A DNA stretch of 64,000 bases from Pokkaliibacter plantistimulans (GTDB lineage: Bacteria; Pseudomonadota; Gammaproteobacteria; Pseudomonadales; Balneatricaceae). Below the pieces are notes generated by a model. It saw only the letters and a list, made by a program, of their open reading frames with translations, had not been told where the DNA came from and searched no databases. Below are positions 6,984 through 16,935 of the stretch, in pieces. The stretch is from assembly GCF_046844695.1 (NCBI RefSeq), contig NZ_CP177354.1, forward strand, positions 372,001 to 436,000, read 5' to 3'. The first letter of the stretch is position 1. Every line of letters starts with the position of its first letter. The translations under genes and the position numbers were made by a program.

Positions 6984-7886
6984 TCAATGGCCCATCTTGC
7001 CCAGCGCCTTGACCAGCGCCATAAACCCCGGCCCGGCCAGCACGATCAGCAGCACCGGCATCAGGCACATCATCATCACCGCCGACATACGCCCGGACAG
7101 GCGGCTGACGTTTTCCTGAAGATCCGTGCGGCGGCGGTCGATCAGCAGTTCGTACAGATCCTGCAGGTGCTGGCTCATGCTGCCGCCGGTTTCCGACACC
7201 TGCGCCAGCAGCATCAGAAAGTCCTGAAAGCCTTCGGCATCAATCAGCCAGAACACATCACTGATGGCCTCATCACGGGTCTTGCCGGTATCGATCTTGA
7301 CCAGAATGATCTGCAGCTCGCAGCAGACCTCTGGGGCCAGCTCTTTCAGCTCGCGGGTCATCACCCGCAGCATGCTTTCCAGTGAGATACCCACATCCCA
7401 GAGGATGCGGATCATCTGCAGTACCAGCAGCATCTCCTCACTGATCTGCCGCATTCGCGCCTTCACCCGTTGCCGCAGCCACACCAGCATCATGTAGGGC
7501 ACGCCCACCAGACAGATCAGCAGCAGCGCCGTCTGCTGTTGCACGGTCATCGGCTGCATCATCACCAGCGCGAGGGTGGCGACGATAGCCAGCAGCCAAA
7601 CCAGCCCGAGGCGCAGCAGAAACAGCCACTGCTCCCGATTGCTGGCCATGCCCAGCCGCCGCAGCATCAGCCCCAGCTCCGCCAGGGTTTCCCGGCGCCG
7701 GGTAGTGCGGCGCCACATGGCCTTGCCGTGATCCACCAGCCGGGCGCGAATGACTCGCTGCACCGAACGCTGCAGCCGCTGCTCCACCTGACGGCGGCGA
7801 CGCTGACGATGAGCCACCAGCAGCAGCACCGAGCAGCAGATGATCAGTGCCAGACTGAGCAGCAGGATCCACAACTGACTCAACAT
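6984..7886 (-). CDS. tadC: TadC, inner-membrane platform protein of the Flp pilus
   Basis: This 300-residue protein has an N-terminal membrane helix, a basic cytoplasmic segment, two further helices near residues 95-135, a T2SSF (GspF-like) domain with LQMIRILWDVGISLESMLRVM and VSETGGSMSQHLQDL, and a C-terminal helix. TadB and TadC together form the inner-membrane platform on which the TadA ATPase drives pilin assembly. It follows tadB by 11 bases. It is the last gene before the repeat array and IS110 element, so transcription into tadD is now interrupted by about 1.7 kb of foreign sequence. Confidence 0.92.
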   Translation of the reverse strand: MLSQLWILLLSLALIICCSVLLLVAHRQRRRRQVEQRLQRSVQRVIRARLVDHGKAMWRRTTRRRETLAELGLMLRRLGMASNREQWLFLLRLGLVWLLAIVATLALVMMQPMTVQQQTALLLICLVGVPYMMLVWLRQRVKARMRQISEEMLLVLQMIRILWDVGISLESMLRVMTRELKELAPEVCCELQIILVKIDTGKTRDEAISDVFWLIDAEGFQDFLMLLAQVSETGGSMSQHLQDLYELLIDRRRTDLQENVSRLSGRMSAVMMMCLMPVLLIVLAGPGFMALVKALGKMGH

Positions 7887-7897
7887 CGCCCAGCGCC

Positions 7898-8745
7898 TCA
7901 GATCGAGCGCAGCATGCGCCAGAGAATAAAGCTGCCCAGCCCCTGCAGGGCCAGCCCGCCGAGCAGCGCTATGCGTCCGCCCGGATCATCCCACATGGCC
8001 AGCAGATAGCGCTGGTTGGCCACCAGCATGTACAGCCCCATCAGCACCGGCACGATGCCGAGCACGATGGCCGTCACCCGGGTTTCACCGGTCAGCGCCC
8101 ACAGTTCGCGGTGCGCCCGTTCACGCTGATGCAGCAGCTTGACCAGATGCTCCAGCGCCGAGGTGACACTGCCACCGTACTGGTAGTGGATACGCAGGAT
8201 GGACGCCAGCAGGTACAGCTCCCTCACCCCGGTGATCCGCCCTTCATGGTCAAGGCTGTCAGGCAGTTCATCACCCAGCTGGGAACGCAACATGGCGCGC
8301 TGCAGCACTTCCTGCAGCGGCATGCGGGTTTCTGCCACCGCCCGTTCGACGCCTTTGGCCACTGACATCCCCACCACCACCCGGCGGCTGACCTGTCCGA
8401 TAAAGCCCGGTAGCTGCTGCAGTAACTGACGACGCTGCCGTTCACGTCGCACCTGCGCCAGAATCAGCACGGCAATGATGATGGCCAGCAGCAGGCCGCA
8501 GGCTGCAGGCCAGCCCTGACTGCGCAGGACCAGCCCGACGCTGATCAGACTGGCCAGAATCAGCATCACAAACAGCGGCACCGAGCCCGGCAGCCCTACC
8601 CTTAGCAACCCTTCCTGCAGCCGTTGCTGCGACCAGCCCTGCTGGGCCCGGCCACCTCGCGCTGCTGCTACGACCGGCTGCTGCCGTCGTGCCGCCAGCA
8701 GTAACAGTACCGCGCCGATCAGCATCAGGGCAGCGGCCAGCAGCA

Positions 8746-8749
<4 letters not shown>
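7898..8749 (-). CDS. tadB: TadB, inner-membrane platform protein of the Flp pilus
   Basis: This 283-residue protein has an N-terminal hydrophobic helix, two helices around residues 55-95, a T2SSF domain (QLPGFIGQVSRRVVVGMSVA near residue 135; QYGGSVTSALEHLVKLL near 190) and two C-terminal helices. It is the usual partner of TadC. The start overlaps the end of tadA by 4 bases (ATGA type), which indicates translational coupling. Its length agrees with the family. Confidence 0.92.
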
Positions 8750-10035
<1,286 letters not shown>

Positions 10036-10056
10036 GACGCCTCCTTCGCTTCAGCA

Positions 10057-11154
10057 TCAGGCGGAGCGAATGCTGAACTTGCGCCACCAGCGCTCGACCT
10101 TGCGGGCATGCAGCATCAGCTCCAGTGCCTGCAGATAGGCATGCAGCTCCCCCTGCGGCGGCAGCAGGGTACCGGCGTTGATGGCGGTGAGGTAATGGGG
10201 TGACCAGGGTAAGGTGCCGCGTAGCGGCAGTGAACTGTGCTGGCCAATGGTGTGCTGATCCGGCAGCACGTCCTTGTAACAGGGCGCCAGCACCAGCCCG
10301 ACCGCACCGGGGCGTACCCCCATTTGCAGCAGGTATTCGCCCATCTCGATGGCGGCGGTAATGCTCAGGTGCTTCTGATCAGCCAGCACCCAGTGCTGGT
10401 CACAGCCACGCGCGACCAGCCGCAGCAAGGGCGACGGCTGCATGCCATTGAGGTTGACCACCAGATGGTCATAACGGGTGGACAGCGCCTGCAGGGTGCG
10501 GCTGACTTCCTCGGCCGTGACCTGCGCCAGACTGCTTTCCGGCGGCAGGCCGATGATGTCGATATCGATCAGGTTGGAGCCATCGCGGCGGTCGCGCTCC
10601 AGCTTGTCGATGCTGATATGGCCACTGACCAGATCGGCAAAGTTGTTGTGTATCGGCAGGTCAAGATAGGCCGCCACATCGGCCTGTGGCATGGCCAGAT
10701 CCAGCACCAGCACCCGCGCCTGATGCTGACGGCGCAGGCTCCAGGCGGTACAGATCGCCAGCAGCGCGGCATCGCTGTCATTGCGTGAGGAAAACAGGCC
10801 GAGCATGTGCGGCGGGTTGTCCACCTGCGGGGAGGTCAGCGCATAGAGCTTGTCGGCCAGCTCCTGACGATCCACCAGATGCACATGGGGATTGGGCTCG
10901 CGGTTATGCCATGCCCCTTCGGCGGTCTGGTCCAGCACTACCACCGGCCGTGGCAGAAACCCTTCCAGCAAGGCTTCCAGCTTGCGGTCCGGCCAGTGCT
11001 GGGCCACCAGAATCAGTACCCGTGCCGATGCCCAGTCGAAGCTGGCCTCCAGCTGTTCCAGCTCATGCAGCCACACCACCTGATTGCCGTCCGCCAGACT
11101 CTGACGAATGGCCTCCTGCATCTCACTTGTCTCACTGTAGGCCAGCACTTTCAT
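10057..11154 (-). CDS. tadZ: TadZ/CpaE-type pilus localisation protein with degenerate P-loop
   Basis: The 365-residue protein has the TadZ architecture: an atypical receiver-like N-terminal domain (MKVLAYSETSEMQEAIRQ, residues 1-110) and a MinD/ParA-like C-terminal domain (VLVLDLAMPQADVAAYLDL, and DIDIIGLPPESSL further on). The expected deviant Walker A loop (KGGxGxT/S) is replaced by LFSSRNDSDAALL, so the nucleotide-binding lysines are missing. TadZ places the pilus apparatus at a cell pole, and some members have weak or absent ATPase activity. It overlaps rcpA by 4 bases. The family call is secure; the loss of ATP binding is inference. Confidence 0.85.
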   Translation of the reverse strand: MKVLAYSETSEMQEAIRQSLADGNQVVWLHELEQLEASFDWASARVLILVAQHWPDRKLEALLEGFLPRPVVVLDQTAEGAWHNREPNPHVHLVDRQELADKLYALTSPQVDNPPHMLGLFSSRNDSDAALLAICTAWSLRRQHQARVLVLDLAMPQADVAAYLDLPIHNNFADLVSGHISIDKLERDRRDGSNLIDIDIIGLPPESSLAQVTAEEVSRTLQALSTRYDHLVVNLNGMQPSPLLRLVARGCDQHWVLADQKHLSITAAIEMGEYLLQMGVRPGAVGLVLAPCYKDVLPDQHTIGQHSSLPLRGTLPWSPHYLTAINAGTLLPPQGELHAYLQALELMLHARKVERWWRKFSIRSA

Positions 11155-12455
11155 TGACTGCCTCCTTCGGAGAAGCCCATACCGGCGGGCATGCCAACTG
11201 TGGCCTGACCCGGTTCCGCGTTGAGAAACACCAGCTTGAAGAACGACGGCTGGAACTGCCGGTAGATTTCTCCCGGCAAGGCAGGCAGAGGAGCATCGCG
11301 GGCGATGGGTCTGACCAGATGGGGCGTCACCACCATCAGCAGTTCCTTGTCATTGCTCTGGAACTGGGTCGAGCGGAAAAAGGCACCGATGATCGGCAGA
11401 TCGCCCAGCAGCGGCAGCCGTGCGGCATTTTTCAGGGTGGTGCGGCTGACCAGCCCGCTGATAATAAAGCTCTCTCCATCCCCCAGCTGCACCGTGGTAT
11501 CGGTTCGTCTGACGGTCAGGGCCGGCACCGACACACCGGACGTCTGCAGGCCGTCGATAAAGTTCAGCTCACTGACCTCCGGCGCCACTTTCAGCAGGAT
11601 GCGACTGTCGGCCATGACGGTCGGCGTCAGACTCAGGCGCACGCCGAACTGTTTGAAGTCGACGCTGATATCGCCGTTGCTGTTGCTTTTCGGATAGGGA
11701 AACTCGCCCCCGGCGAGAAAGAACGCCTGCTGCCCGGACAGCGTCACCAGACTGGGCTCGGCCAGGGTGTAGGCGTAACCATTGCTGCTGAGGGCGCTGA
11801 TGGTGGCCAGCAACCCCCGGCTGGCATCTCCGGCGACGATATTGAAAGCACTGCTGTCAGACAGGAAACCGGAGCTGCTCTGCAGGGTAAAACCACCGCT
11901 GTCATTGGTCTGCACCCCGGTCAGCGCACCGCTGCCAATGGCCAGCGTGGTGTTGCCGGTATTCTTGCCAAAGAAGAAGCCTGCCGAGTGCAGCGCCTCC
12001 TTGCTGATCTCCACCACGCGGATGTCGGTCTGCACCTGCACGTTGTCATGGGCCACCCCGGTGGGAAATACCCGGAGGCTGAACAGGGTCGGCGTCTGGC
12101 TGCCGCGCTGCCACAGCTGCAGCGTGGTGATGCCTACCGCCTTGCCGGTCAGCAGGGCCTGCTCCCGTGACAGCAGCTTGATGCCGACCAGACTGGGGTC
12201 GCCCACCGCCAGCCGGATCACGCCGCTGGGCAGATCGAACGACTGCTGGCCACCGACCGCCACATTGATCTCCTGCTGCGCCCAGCTCCAGGGCGCCAGC
12301 AGTGTCAGGCAGGCGCTCAGCAACCACAGCACCACTGCCCGCAGGCTCAGACGGCTTGAGCGCGACCGTTGCGGATAAGTGACGTCAGTCAGGCCAACAT
12401 CGGCTAACACAGAGCTATCCAACACAAAGCGCATCCTTCTGTGACACCCCTCCAT
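11151..12455 (-). CDS. rcpA: RcpA/CpaC outer-membrane secretin of the Flp pilus
   Basis: This protein of up to 434 residues has a signal sequence (AVVLWLLSACLTLLAPWSWA), an N-terminal pilus-formation domain with DPSLVGIKLLSREQALLTGK, a BON/N1-like region, and a C-terminal secretin domain ending in the family motif LPLLGDLPIIGAFFRS and then KELLMVVTPHLVRP. It forms the outer-membrane channel. Two starts are possible, 12455 and 12434 (MRFVLDSS); the second has purines just upstream. It lies between cpaB and tadZ, overlapping tadZ by 4 bases. No separate rcpB is seen. Confidence 0.92.
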   Translation of the reverse strand: MEGCHRRMRFVLDSSVLADVGLTDVTYPQRSRSSRLSLRAVVLWLLSACLTLLAPWSWAQQEINVAVGGQQSFDLPSGVIRLAVGDPSLVGIKLLSREQALLTGKAVGITTLQLWQRGSQTPTLFSLRVFPTGVAHDNVQVQTDIRVVEISKEALHSAGFFFGKNTGNTTLAIGSGALTGVQTNDSGGFTLQSSSGFLSDSSAFNIVAGDASRGLLATISALSSNGYAYTLAEPSLVTLSGQQAFFLAGGEFPYPKSNSNGDISVDFKQFGVRLSLTPTVMADSRILLKVAPEVSELNFIDGLQTSGVSVPALTVRRTDTTVQLGDGESFIISGLVSRTTLKNAARLPLLGDLPIIGAFFRSTQFQSNDKELLMVVTPHLVRPIARDAPLPALPGEIYRQFQPSFFKLVFLNAEPGQATVGMPAGMGFSEGGSQ

Positions 12456-12495
12456 GGGGCTATTGCCGGTAACGCAGATCGATGTTCACGACCTG

Positions 12496-13383
12496 CTAAG
12501 GTCGCAGCATGACCTTCTCCTCCCCCAGCAACACCTCCAGCCCCGCAGGCTGGCTGCTGACTTTCGTTTTCACCACGGGTGCGGCTGCCGGTACGGGCGC
12601 TGCCAGCGCTACCGGCAGGCTGGGTTGTACTGCAGGGGCGGGCGGCCCGGCTTCACCGCTACCGAAACGGGCCAGGGTGACGGGGGGTTCCGTCAACTCA
12701 CTGCTACCGCTGTGCTGTTCCCGCGGGCCAATCACTGCCAGTTGCAGCTCACCACTGCTGGCCGCCAGCAGCAGCTCGGCCACACTGCTCTGCGGCACCG
12801 CCAGCACCGCCGAGCGTTCACGGGTCTGACGGCCCTTCTCACCCGGGCTGCCCGTGCGCGGGCTGGCAACCTGATCGCCATAAGCCAACACCCTGAGATC
12901 GGTAAACAGCCGCCGGGCACTGGTGGACTCGCCGCTTTCCTTGTTGGCCCGCAGGTAGAACAGCACATCGACCCGATCACCGGCCTGCACATGCCCACCC
13001 ACCGCGGTCACTTCATCCACTTTGATGGCCACCGCACGAAAGCCCGGCTCCAGACCATCCAGCATGGGCCGCTCGGCCGCCAGCACACTGTTCTGCAGGC
13101 GTTGCCCCTCCTTCACCGCTGTCGCCAGCACCCGCCCCAGCACCGCTTTGGCGTCCGCCACATCGTCTACTTCACGTTCATCGACCTGCTGCTCGCTGAG
13201 CATATCCAGCTGCAGCAGGCTGCCTGCGGGCACATCTTCGCTGAAGCGCCAGATGGTCAGGGTCGGTGCCTGAATCTGTGGCGGCGGGGCCTTCTTGTCG
13301 CCCAGTGTCAGGCTGTAGAAGCCCAGCGCCAGCGCCAGGGCAAACAGCAGCGCGGCAATCAGGGTCAGGGTTCGTCCTTGCAT
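12496..13383 (-). CDS. cpaB: CpaB/RcpC Flp pilus assembly protein
   Basis: This 295-residue protein has a single N-terminal membrane helix (LIAALLFALALALGFYSLTLG) followed by a SAF domain (IWRFSEDVPAGSLLQLDML near residue 47) and the RcpC/CpaB domain (GFRAVAIKVDEVTAVGGHV near residue 110, AGDRVDVLFYL after it). The C-terminal tail is rich in proline and alanine. CpaB/RcpC is a periplasmic partner of the secretin. It follows tadE and precedes rcpA with short gaps. Confidence 0.9.
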   Translation of the reverse strand: MQGRTLTLIAALLFALALALGFYSLTLGDKKAPPPQIQAPTLTIWRFSEDVPAGSLLQLDMLSEQQVDEREVDDVADAKAVLGRVLATAVKEGQRLQNSVLAAERPMLDGLEPGFRAVAIKVDEVTAVGGHVQAGDRVDVLFYLRANKESGESTSARRLFTDLRVLAYGDQVASPRTGSPGEKGRQTRERSAVLAVPQSSVAELLLAASSGELQLAVIGPREQHSGSSELTEPPVTLARFGSGEAGPPAPAVQPSLPVALAAPVPAAAPVVKTKVSSQPAGLEVLLGEEKVMLRP

Positions 13384-13417
13384 CAGTTCTTTTCACCTCG
13401 GTTCACATCCGCGCCGG

Positions 13418-13957
13418 TTACAGGCTCAGATTGGCGGTGATATTCAGCTGTGCCGGTACCGGCAACACCAGTGGCGGTACAAAGGGAAAATCGGCGTAGT
13501 TGTAGACCAGTGACAGCACACAGCAGCCGCCACTGCTGTCTTCACTGGCGGTAATGGTCAGGGCATCGTCCAGCGACTGGCCGAACAGGGTGCCAAGGCT
13601 GCCGGCATTACTGCCCTGCGCGACATTGCCGATCACCGCACGGGTCTCGTTCAGCACTTCCTGCCGGACCTCATCGCTGCTGCAGCTGGCAGCACTGAAC
13701 AGGCATTCTTCATCGACGTAGTCGATACTGCGGCGCAATCCTTCCTCGGCGGCGTACTGCATCAGCTGTGCAGCGGTGAAGATCAGGCCATAGTTGGTGA
13801 TGGCGTAAAAAATCATGAAGAACAGCGGAAACACCAGCACGAATTCGATACCGGCACTGCCTGTTTGCCAGCGCCCGGCCAGCGGCGGTCTCAGAACGTG
13901 TTCACGATCTGCTGCGCGTCGGCCATGCGGCGTTGAAAAGCGGTTCGGAATGCTCAT
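13418..13957 (-). CDS. tadE: TadE-like pseudopilin
   Basis: This 179-residue protein has a basic N-terminus of about 33 residues, then the TadE motif GSAGIEFVLVFPLFFMIFYA with the Glu at +5 of the processing site, and a hydrophobic helix continuing AITNYGLIFTAAQ. The remainder has four cysteines, two of them adjacent (GGCCVLSL), probably forming disulphides in the periplasm. TadE is a minor pseudopilin processed by TadV. The second pseudopilin gene tadF, found in some loci, is not seen here. It follows the prepilin peptidase gene with a 75-base gap. Confidence 0.88.
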   Translation of the reverse strand: MSIPNRFSTPHGRRAADREHVLRPPLAGRWQTGSAGIEFVLVFPLFFMIFYAITNYGLIFTAAQLMQYAAEEGLRRSIDYVDEECLFSAASCSSDEVRQEVLNETRAVIGNVAQGSNAGSLGTLFGQSLDDALTITASEDSSGGCCVLSLVYNYADFPFVPPLVLPVPAQLNITANLSL

Positions 13958-14032
13958 TTACGACAGGTAAACTCCGCTTCCTCAGCGCCTTTCGCCTTGC
14001 CTGGCTCTAGCTCGCGATATCGTGAATACGTT

Positions 14033-14458
14033 CTAACGTCCATATTCTCCCCCCAGCCACACCAGCAGCCCCGCCAGAGTCAGACAGGGCGCCAGCGGCA
14101 GCGGTCGCTGCACCATCCAGCGGCTACTGCAGGCCAGCAGCAGAAACCCCGCCACCATCACCAGCAGCAGCTGCGGCAGGGAAAACACCCAGCACAACAC
14201 CCACAGCAGCTTCACATCGCCGGCGCCCAGTTGCCCCAGCGCCATGCCGGGCAGCGTCAGCGCCGCCACCAGCAGCAACGCCAGCAGGATGTCTTTCAGC
14301 TCAGCCGTGGCGCCGCCCAGCAGCTGTCCGTATCCGTACAGGTACAACAGGGCACAGGCCAGCAACGCCAGTAGTGCCAGATTGGGGATGCGCTGCCTGC
14401 GCAGGTCCTGCCAACCCGTCCACAGCATCAGCAGCAGACTAAGCACTTGCAGGGTCAT
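14033..14458 (-). CDS. tadV: TadV/CpaA prepilin peptidase (A24 family)
   Basis: Starting at the ATG at 14458 gives 141 residues with about five membrane helices. Both aspartates of the A24 aspartic peptidase active site are present, in WQDLRRQRIPN near residue 17 and LGAGDVKLLW (the GxGD motif) near residue 75. It lacks the cytoplasmic methylase domain of PilD, as usual for TadV. It cleaves and matures Flp and TadE. It lies 31 bases downstream of flp. A longer frame to 14602 runs over flp and has no coding look. Confidence 0.9.
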   Translation of the reverse strand: MTLQVLSLLLMLWTGWQDLRRQRIPNLALLALLACALLYLYGYGQLLGGATAELKDILLALLLVAALTLPGMALGQLGAGDVKLLWVLCWVFSLPQLLLVMVAGFLLLACSSRWMVQRPLPLAPCLTLAGLLVWLGGEYGR

Positions 14459-14489
14459 GACTGCCGTTTCCGCTGACCCGAAGCTTCTG

Positions 14490-14699
14490 TCAGCTAACGG
14501 CTGTGCCACCGAGGGCAGTAATGATGGTATTGAAGATAGTTTTGACGCTGTCGCTGACACCCGGCACGAACAACGCCACGACCGCTGCCACCATGGCAGC
14601 AATCAGCGCATATTCGATACCGCTGGCTCCCTTCTCTTCATACAACAGGCGAGTGAAAAACAGGTGGGATTGATACTGGATTCGACGTACAAGGTTCAT
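14490..14699 (-). CDS. flp: Flp-type major pilin
   Basis: This 69-residue protein has the Flp prepilin signature GASGIEYALIAAMVAAVVAL, with cleavage expected after the Gly of EEKG-ASGIEY and the Glu and Tyr at +5 and +6. A GAGG sequence lies about 9 bases before the ATG. It is the first gene of the tad operon as read here and the only pilin in the window. The promoter should lie in 14700-14780; no strong sigma-70 match could be fixed there. Confidence 0.95.
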   Translation of the reverse strand: MNLVRRIQYQSHLFFTRLLYEEKGASGIEYALIAAMVAAVVALFVPGVSDSVKTIFNTIITALGGTAVS

Positions 14700-14778
14700 G
14701 GCTATTACCTCAAGGGTTCAGTTAAAACCTGGGCCGCAGATAGGACTTCCTGACGCTATCGCCGATAAATTTAAATTA

Positions 14779-14800
14779 GGACAGGCTAAAAAAGCTGTCC
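14779..14800. terminator. Hairpin between the diguanylate cyclase gene and flp
   Basis: GGACAG (14779-14784) and CTGTCC (14795-14800) form an inverted repeat with an A-rich loop; on the minus strand it is followed by the AT-rich stretch TAATTTAAATTTAT. It could terminate the cyclase transcript upstream of the flp promoter. The hairpin is short, so this is a weak call. Confidence 0.4.
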
Positions 14801-14878
14801 ATGAAACTGGATAAATTGGCGTGATTGGCACCATTAACGTTTAAGACAGGTAAGAAGTGTTCAATAGCAGCCGCTGAC

Positions 14879-15982
14879 TTAAGCGCCCGCCTGCTGCTCA
14901 ACGGCCGTGCCTGCCTGAAAGCGGCGGAATTGGTTCTTACCGCCTTTCTTGGCCTGATACATAGCCACATCCGCGGCCTTGAGCAGGGCTTCCAGCTCAT
15001 CGGCATCGTCCGGACTGGTGGCGATACCCACGCTGGCAGACACCCGGCACTCGACCTCTCCGCTCTTGAGAGGAGTAAAGTGGAACGGCTGCGAAAGGGT
15101 CTCGATCAGCTTGCTGGCGATGGTTTCCAGCACCGTGATTTCGTCCTGCCGCAGGTGGGCAATCCACACCACAAACTCATCACCACCCAGCCGGTAGACA
15201 TGATCGGTCTGGCGCAACACCTGCCGCATGCGCCCGGCAGCACCCTTCAGCAACAGATCGCCAATATCATGGCCAAGGGTATCGTTGACCTTCTTGAAGC
15301 CGTCCAGATCGATAAAAAATACGCCCTGCATCAGCCCCTGCTGACGGGCCTGCTGCAAACCGGCATGCAGCTGCATGCGCAGGGCACGGGAGTTGGGCAG
15401 GCCGGTCAGGGCATCCTGATAGGCTTCGCGATAGATCTGCTGCCGGGCGGTGTACTCTGCGGTGATATCCACCTGAGTGCCGATCAGGCGATGACGACGG
15501 CCGGTGTGTACCCAGTGGCAGGTGGCGTGCAGGTGGCGCATGCTGCCATCGTCATCACGGATAATGGAGAAGGTCAGCTCATTGCGACCACTGCTGAGAG
15601 CCGACTGGAACAGCGCCTTCATGCGCTGCCAGTCATCCGGCAGAATCCATGCACGCAGGCTGTCAATACTCAGCCTGCGCTCTGGCGGCAGGCCGTAGAT
15701 GCGGTACATCACCGGGTTCCACAGCAGCTGGTCGGTCTCCTTTTCCCATTCCCAGATGCCTACGCCTGCCACCGAGGTGGCCAGCGACAGGCGACGATTA
15801 GCCAGCAACAGTTCACGGTTAGTACGTTCGATATAGCGCTGATGACGGGCCACGAACACCAGCAGAATCAGCACCGCCGCCGCCAGCAGGAGCAGCACCA
15901 GCGCAGCCAGCCAGGCCGGAATGCTGTGTTGGTCAAACAGCAGCGCTAGCACCCCGTTGCTCCCATTGATCAGGGTATCCAT
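14879..15982 (-). CDS. Membrane-anchored PAS-GGDEF diguanylate cyclase
   Basis: This 367-residue protein has an N-terminal membrane helix (residues about 20-45), a PAS domain (SVAGVGIWEWEKETDQLLWN near residue 70, then a PAC region), and a C-terminal GGDEF domain with the intact active site RLGGDEFVV and the inhibitory I-site RQTD five residues before it. It should make cyclic di-GMP and be product-inhibited. The start at 15982 is chosen because GGAGAGGGGG precedes it. It lies directly upstream of flp on the same strand, suggesting that c-di-GMP controls Flp pilus or attachment functions. That link is inference. Confidence 0.88.
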   Translation of the reverse strand: MDTLINGSNGVLALLFDQHSIPAWLAALVLLLLAAAVLILLVFVARHQRYIERTNRELLLANRRLSLATSVAGVGIWEWEKETDQLLWNPVMYRIYGLPPERRLSIDSLRAWILPDDWQRMKALFQSALSSGRNELTFSIIRDDDGSMRHLHATCHWVHTGRRHRLIGTQVDITAEYTARQQIYREAYQDALTGLPNSRALRMQLHAGLQQARQQGLMQGVFFIDLDGFKKVNDTLGHDIGDLLLKGAAGRMRQVLRQTDHVYRLGGDEFVVWIAHLRQDEITVLETIASKLIETLSQPFHFTPLKSGEVECRVSASVGIATSPDDADELEALLKAADVAMYQAKKGGKNQFRRFQAGTAVEQQAGA

Positions 15983-16129
15983 GACCCCCCTCTCCTGCCT
16001 GTTCGCACATTCATAAAGGAATAGATGCTGATCGTCACCGATGCAACCAGCGTTCATGCAACCTGATTGTGCGTTTTGGCAAAAGCCGGAAAGGATGCAG
16101 GTTCGTGGAGCGTGCTTGTGAGCACACGC

Positions 16130-16882
16130 TTACAGGCTCGCCAGCGCCGCCAGCCCCCGTTCACACCCCGGCAGATAGGACGGGCCAAACAGGTTGAAGT
16201 GATTGAGGTAGTGATACAGGTTGTACAGCGGCCGCTTGAGGTCATAGACCGCTGAACGGGGGAAGACGGCATCGTAGGCCTGATAGAACTCGATGGAGAA
16301 CCCGCCGAACAGCTCCGTCATGGCCAGATCGACCTCGCGGTCGGCATGGTGCACGGCCGGATCAATCAGCCATACCTGATCGTGGCCGAACAGCACGTTG
16401 CCCGACCACAGATCACCGTGTACCAGACTGGGCTGGGCACAGTGCTGATGGAGAAAATCAGTCAAACGGTGCTGATAATGCCGCAGTTCGCCGTCAAAAC
16501 GTCGCCTTATGGCCTGATCTTCGATGGCGGCAATCTGCCGCTGCAGACGCCGCTCGACAAAGAATCGTCCCCAGTCCTGATACCAGCCATTGGCCTGCGG
16601 GGCGAGGCCGATGTAGTTGTCATAGCCCAGCCCGTACCGCTCCATCGGCAGCTGATGCAGGCGTGCCAGCCCCTGCCCCAGCTGCGCCATCAGGGCGCTC
16701 TGCTGCGGAGCCTGTTCGATCAGCTGCAGCTCCATCCGCACTTCGCTGACGGCATAGACCTCTGGTATCTGCAGCAGTTGATTGCCGGCGGCCCGCAGGG
16801 TGTCACGCAGTAATGCCAGCCCCTGCGCTTCACAGATCAGTGCCTTGCTGCCGCGACGGCGGTGTTTGACGAAATGTGGCAT
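16130..16882 (-). CDS. Fructosamine-kinase-like protein lacking the N-terminal lobe start
   Basis: The 250-residue product matches the fructosamine/ketosamine-3-kinase family (E. coli YniA type) from its FVK motif onward. It has MPHFVKHRRRGSKALICEAQ at the start, the catalytic loop LVHGDLWSGNVL near residue 152, the metal-binding IDPAVHHADREVDLAM, and a C-terminal LYHYLNHFNLFG. Family members are about 285-290 residues. Here about 40 residues before FVK, including the first strands and glycine-rich loop, are missing, with an in-frame stop just upstream. A GGAG precedes the ATG. It may be a shortened gene or a remnant, and activity is doubtful. Confidence 0.75.
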   Translation of the reverse strand: MPHFVKHRRRGSKALICEAQGLALLRDTLRAAGNQLLQIPEVYAVSEVRMELQLIEQAPQQSALMAQLGQGLARLHQLPMERYGLGYDNYIGLAPQANGWYQDWGRFFVERRLQRQIAAIEDQAIRRRFDGELRHYQHRLTDFLHQHCAQPSLVHGDLWSGNVLFGHDQVWLIDPAVHHADREVDLAMTELFGGFSIEFYQAYDAVFPRSAVYDLKRPLYNLYHYLNHFNLFGPSYLPGCERGLAALASL

Positions 16883-16901
16883 GGGCTGCTCCTGTCAGGA
16901 T

Positions 16902-16925
16902 GCAGCAGATCGTCCGATCTGCTGC
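16902..16925. terminator. Perfect hairpin between MFS gene and kinase-like gene
   Basis: GCAGCAGATC (16902-16911) and GATCTGCTGC (16916-16925) form a 10-bp stem with the 4-base loop GTCC. No T tract follows on either strand. It may act as a weak terminator or processing site between the MFS gene and the downstream kinase-like gene. Confidence 0.5.
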
Positions 16926-16935
16926 GCGCGGATGG

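Noticed and set aside
10686..12170. A 494-residue open frame on the plus strand opposite tadZ and rcpA
   Set aside because: It is antisense to two clear pilus genes and its product is rich in Pro, Arg, Gln and His with no family pattern, as expected for a shadow frame in GC-rich coding DNA.
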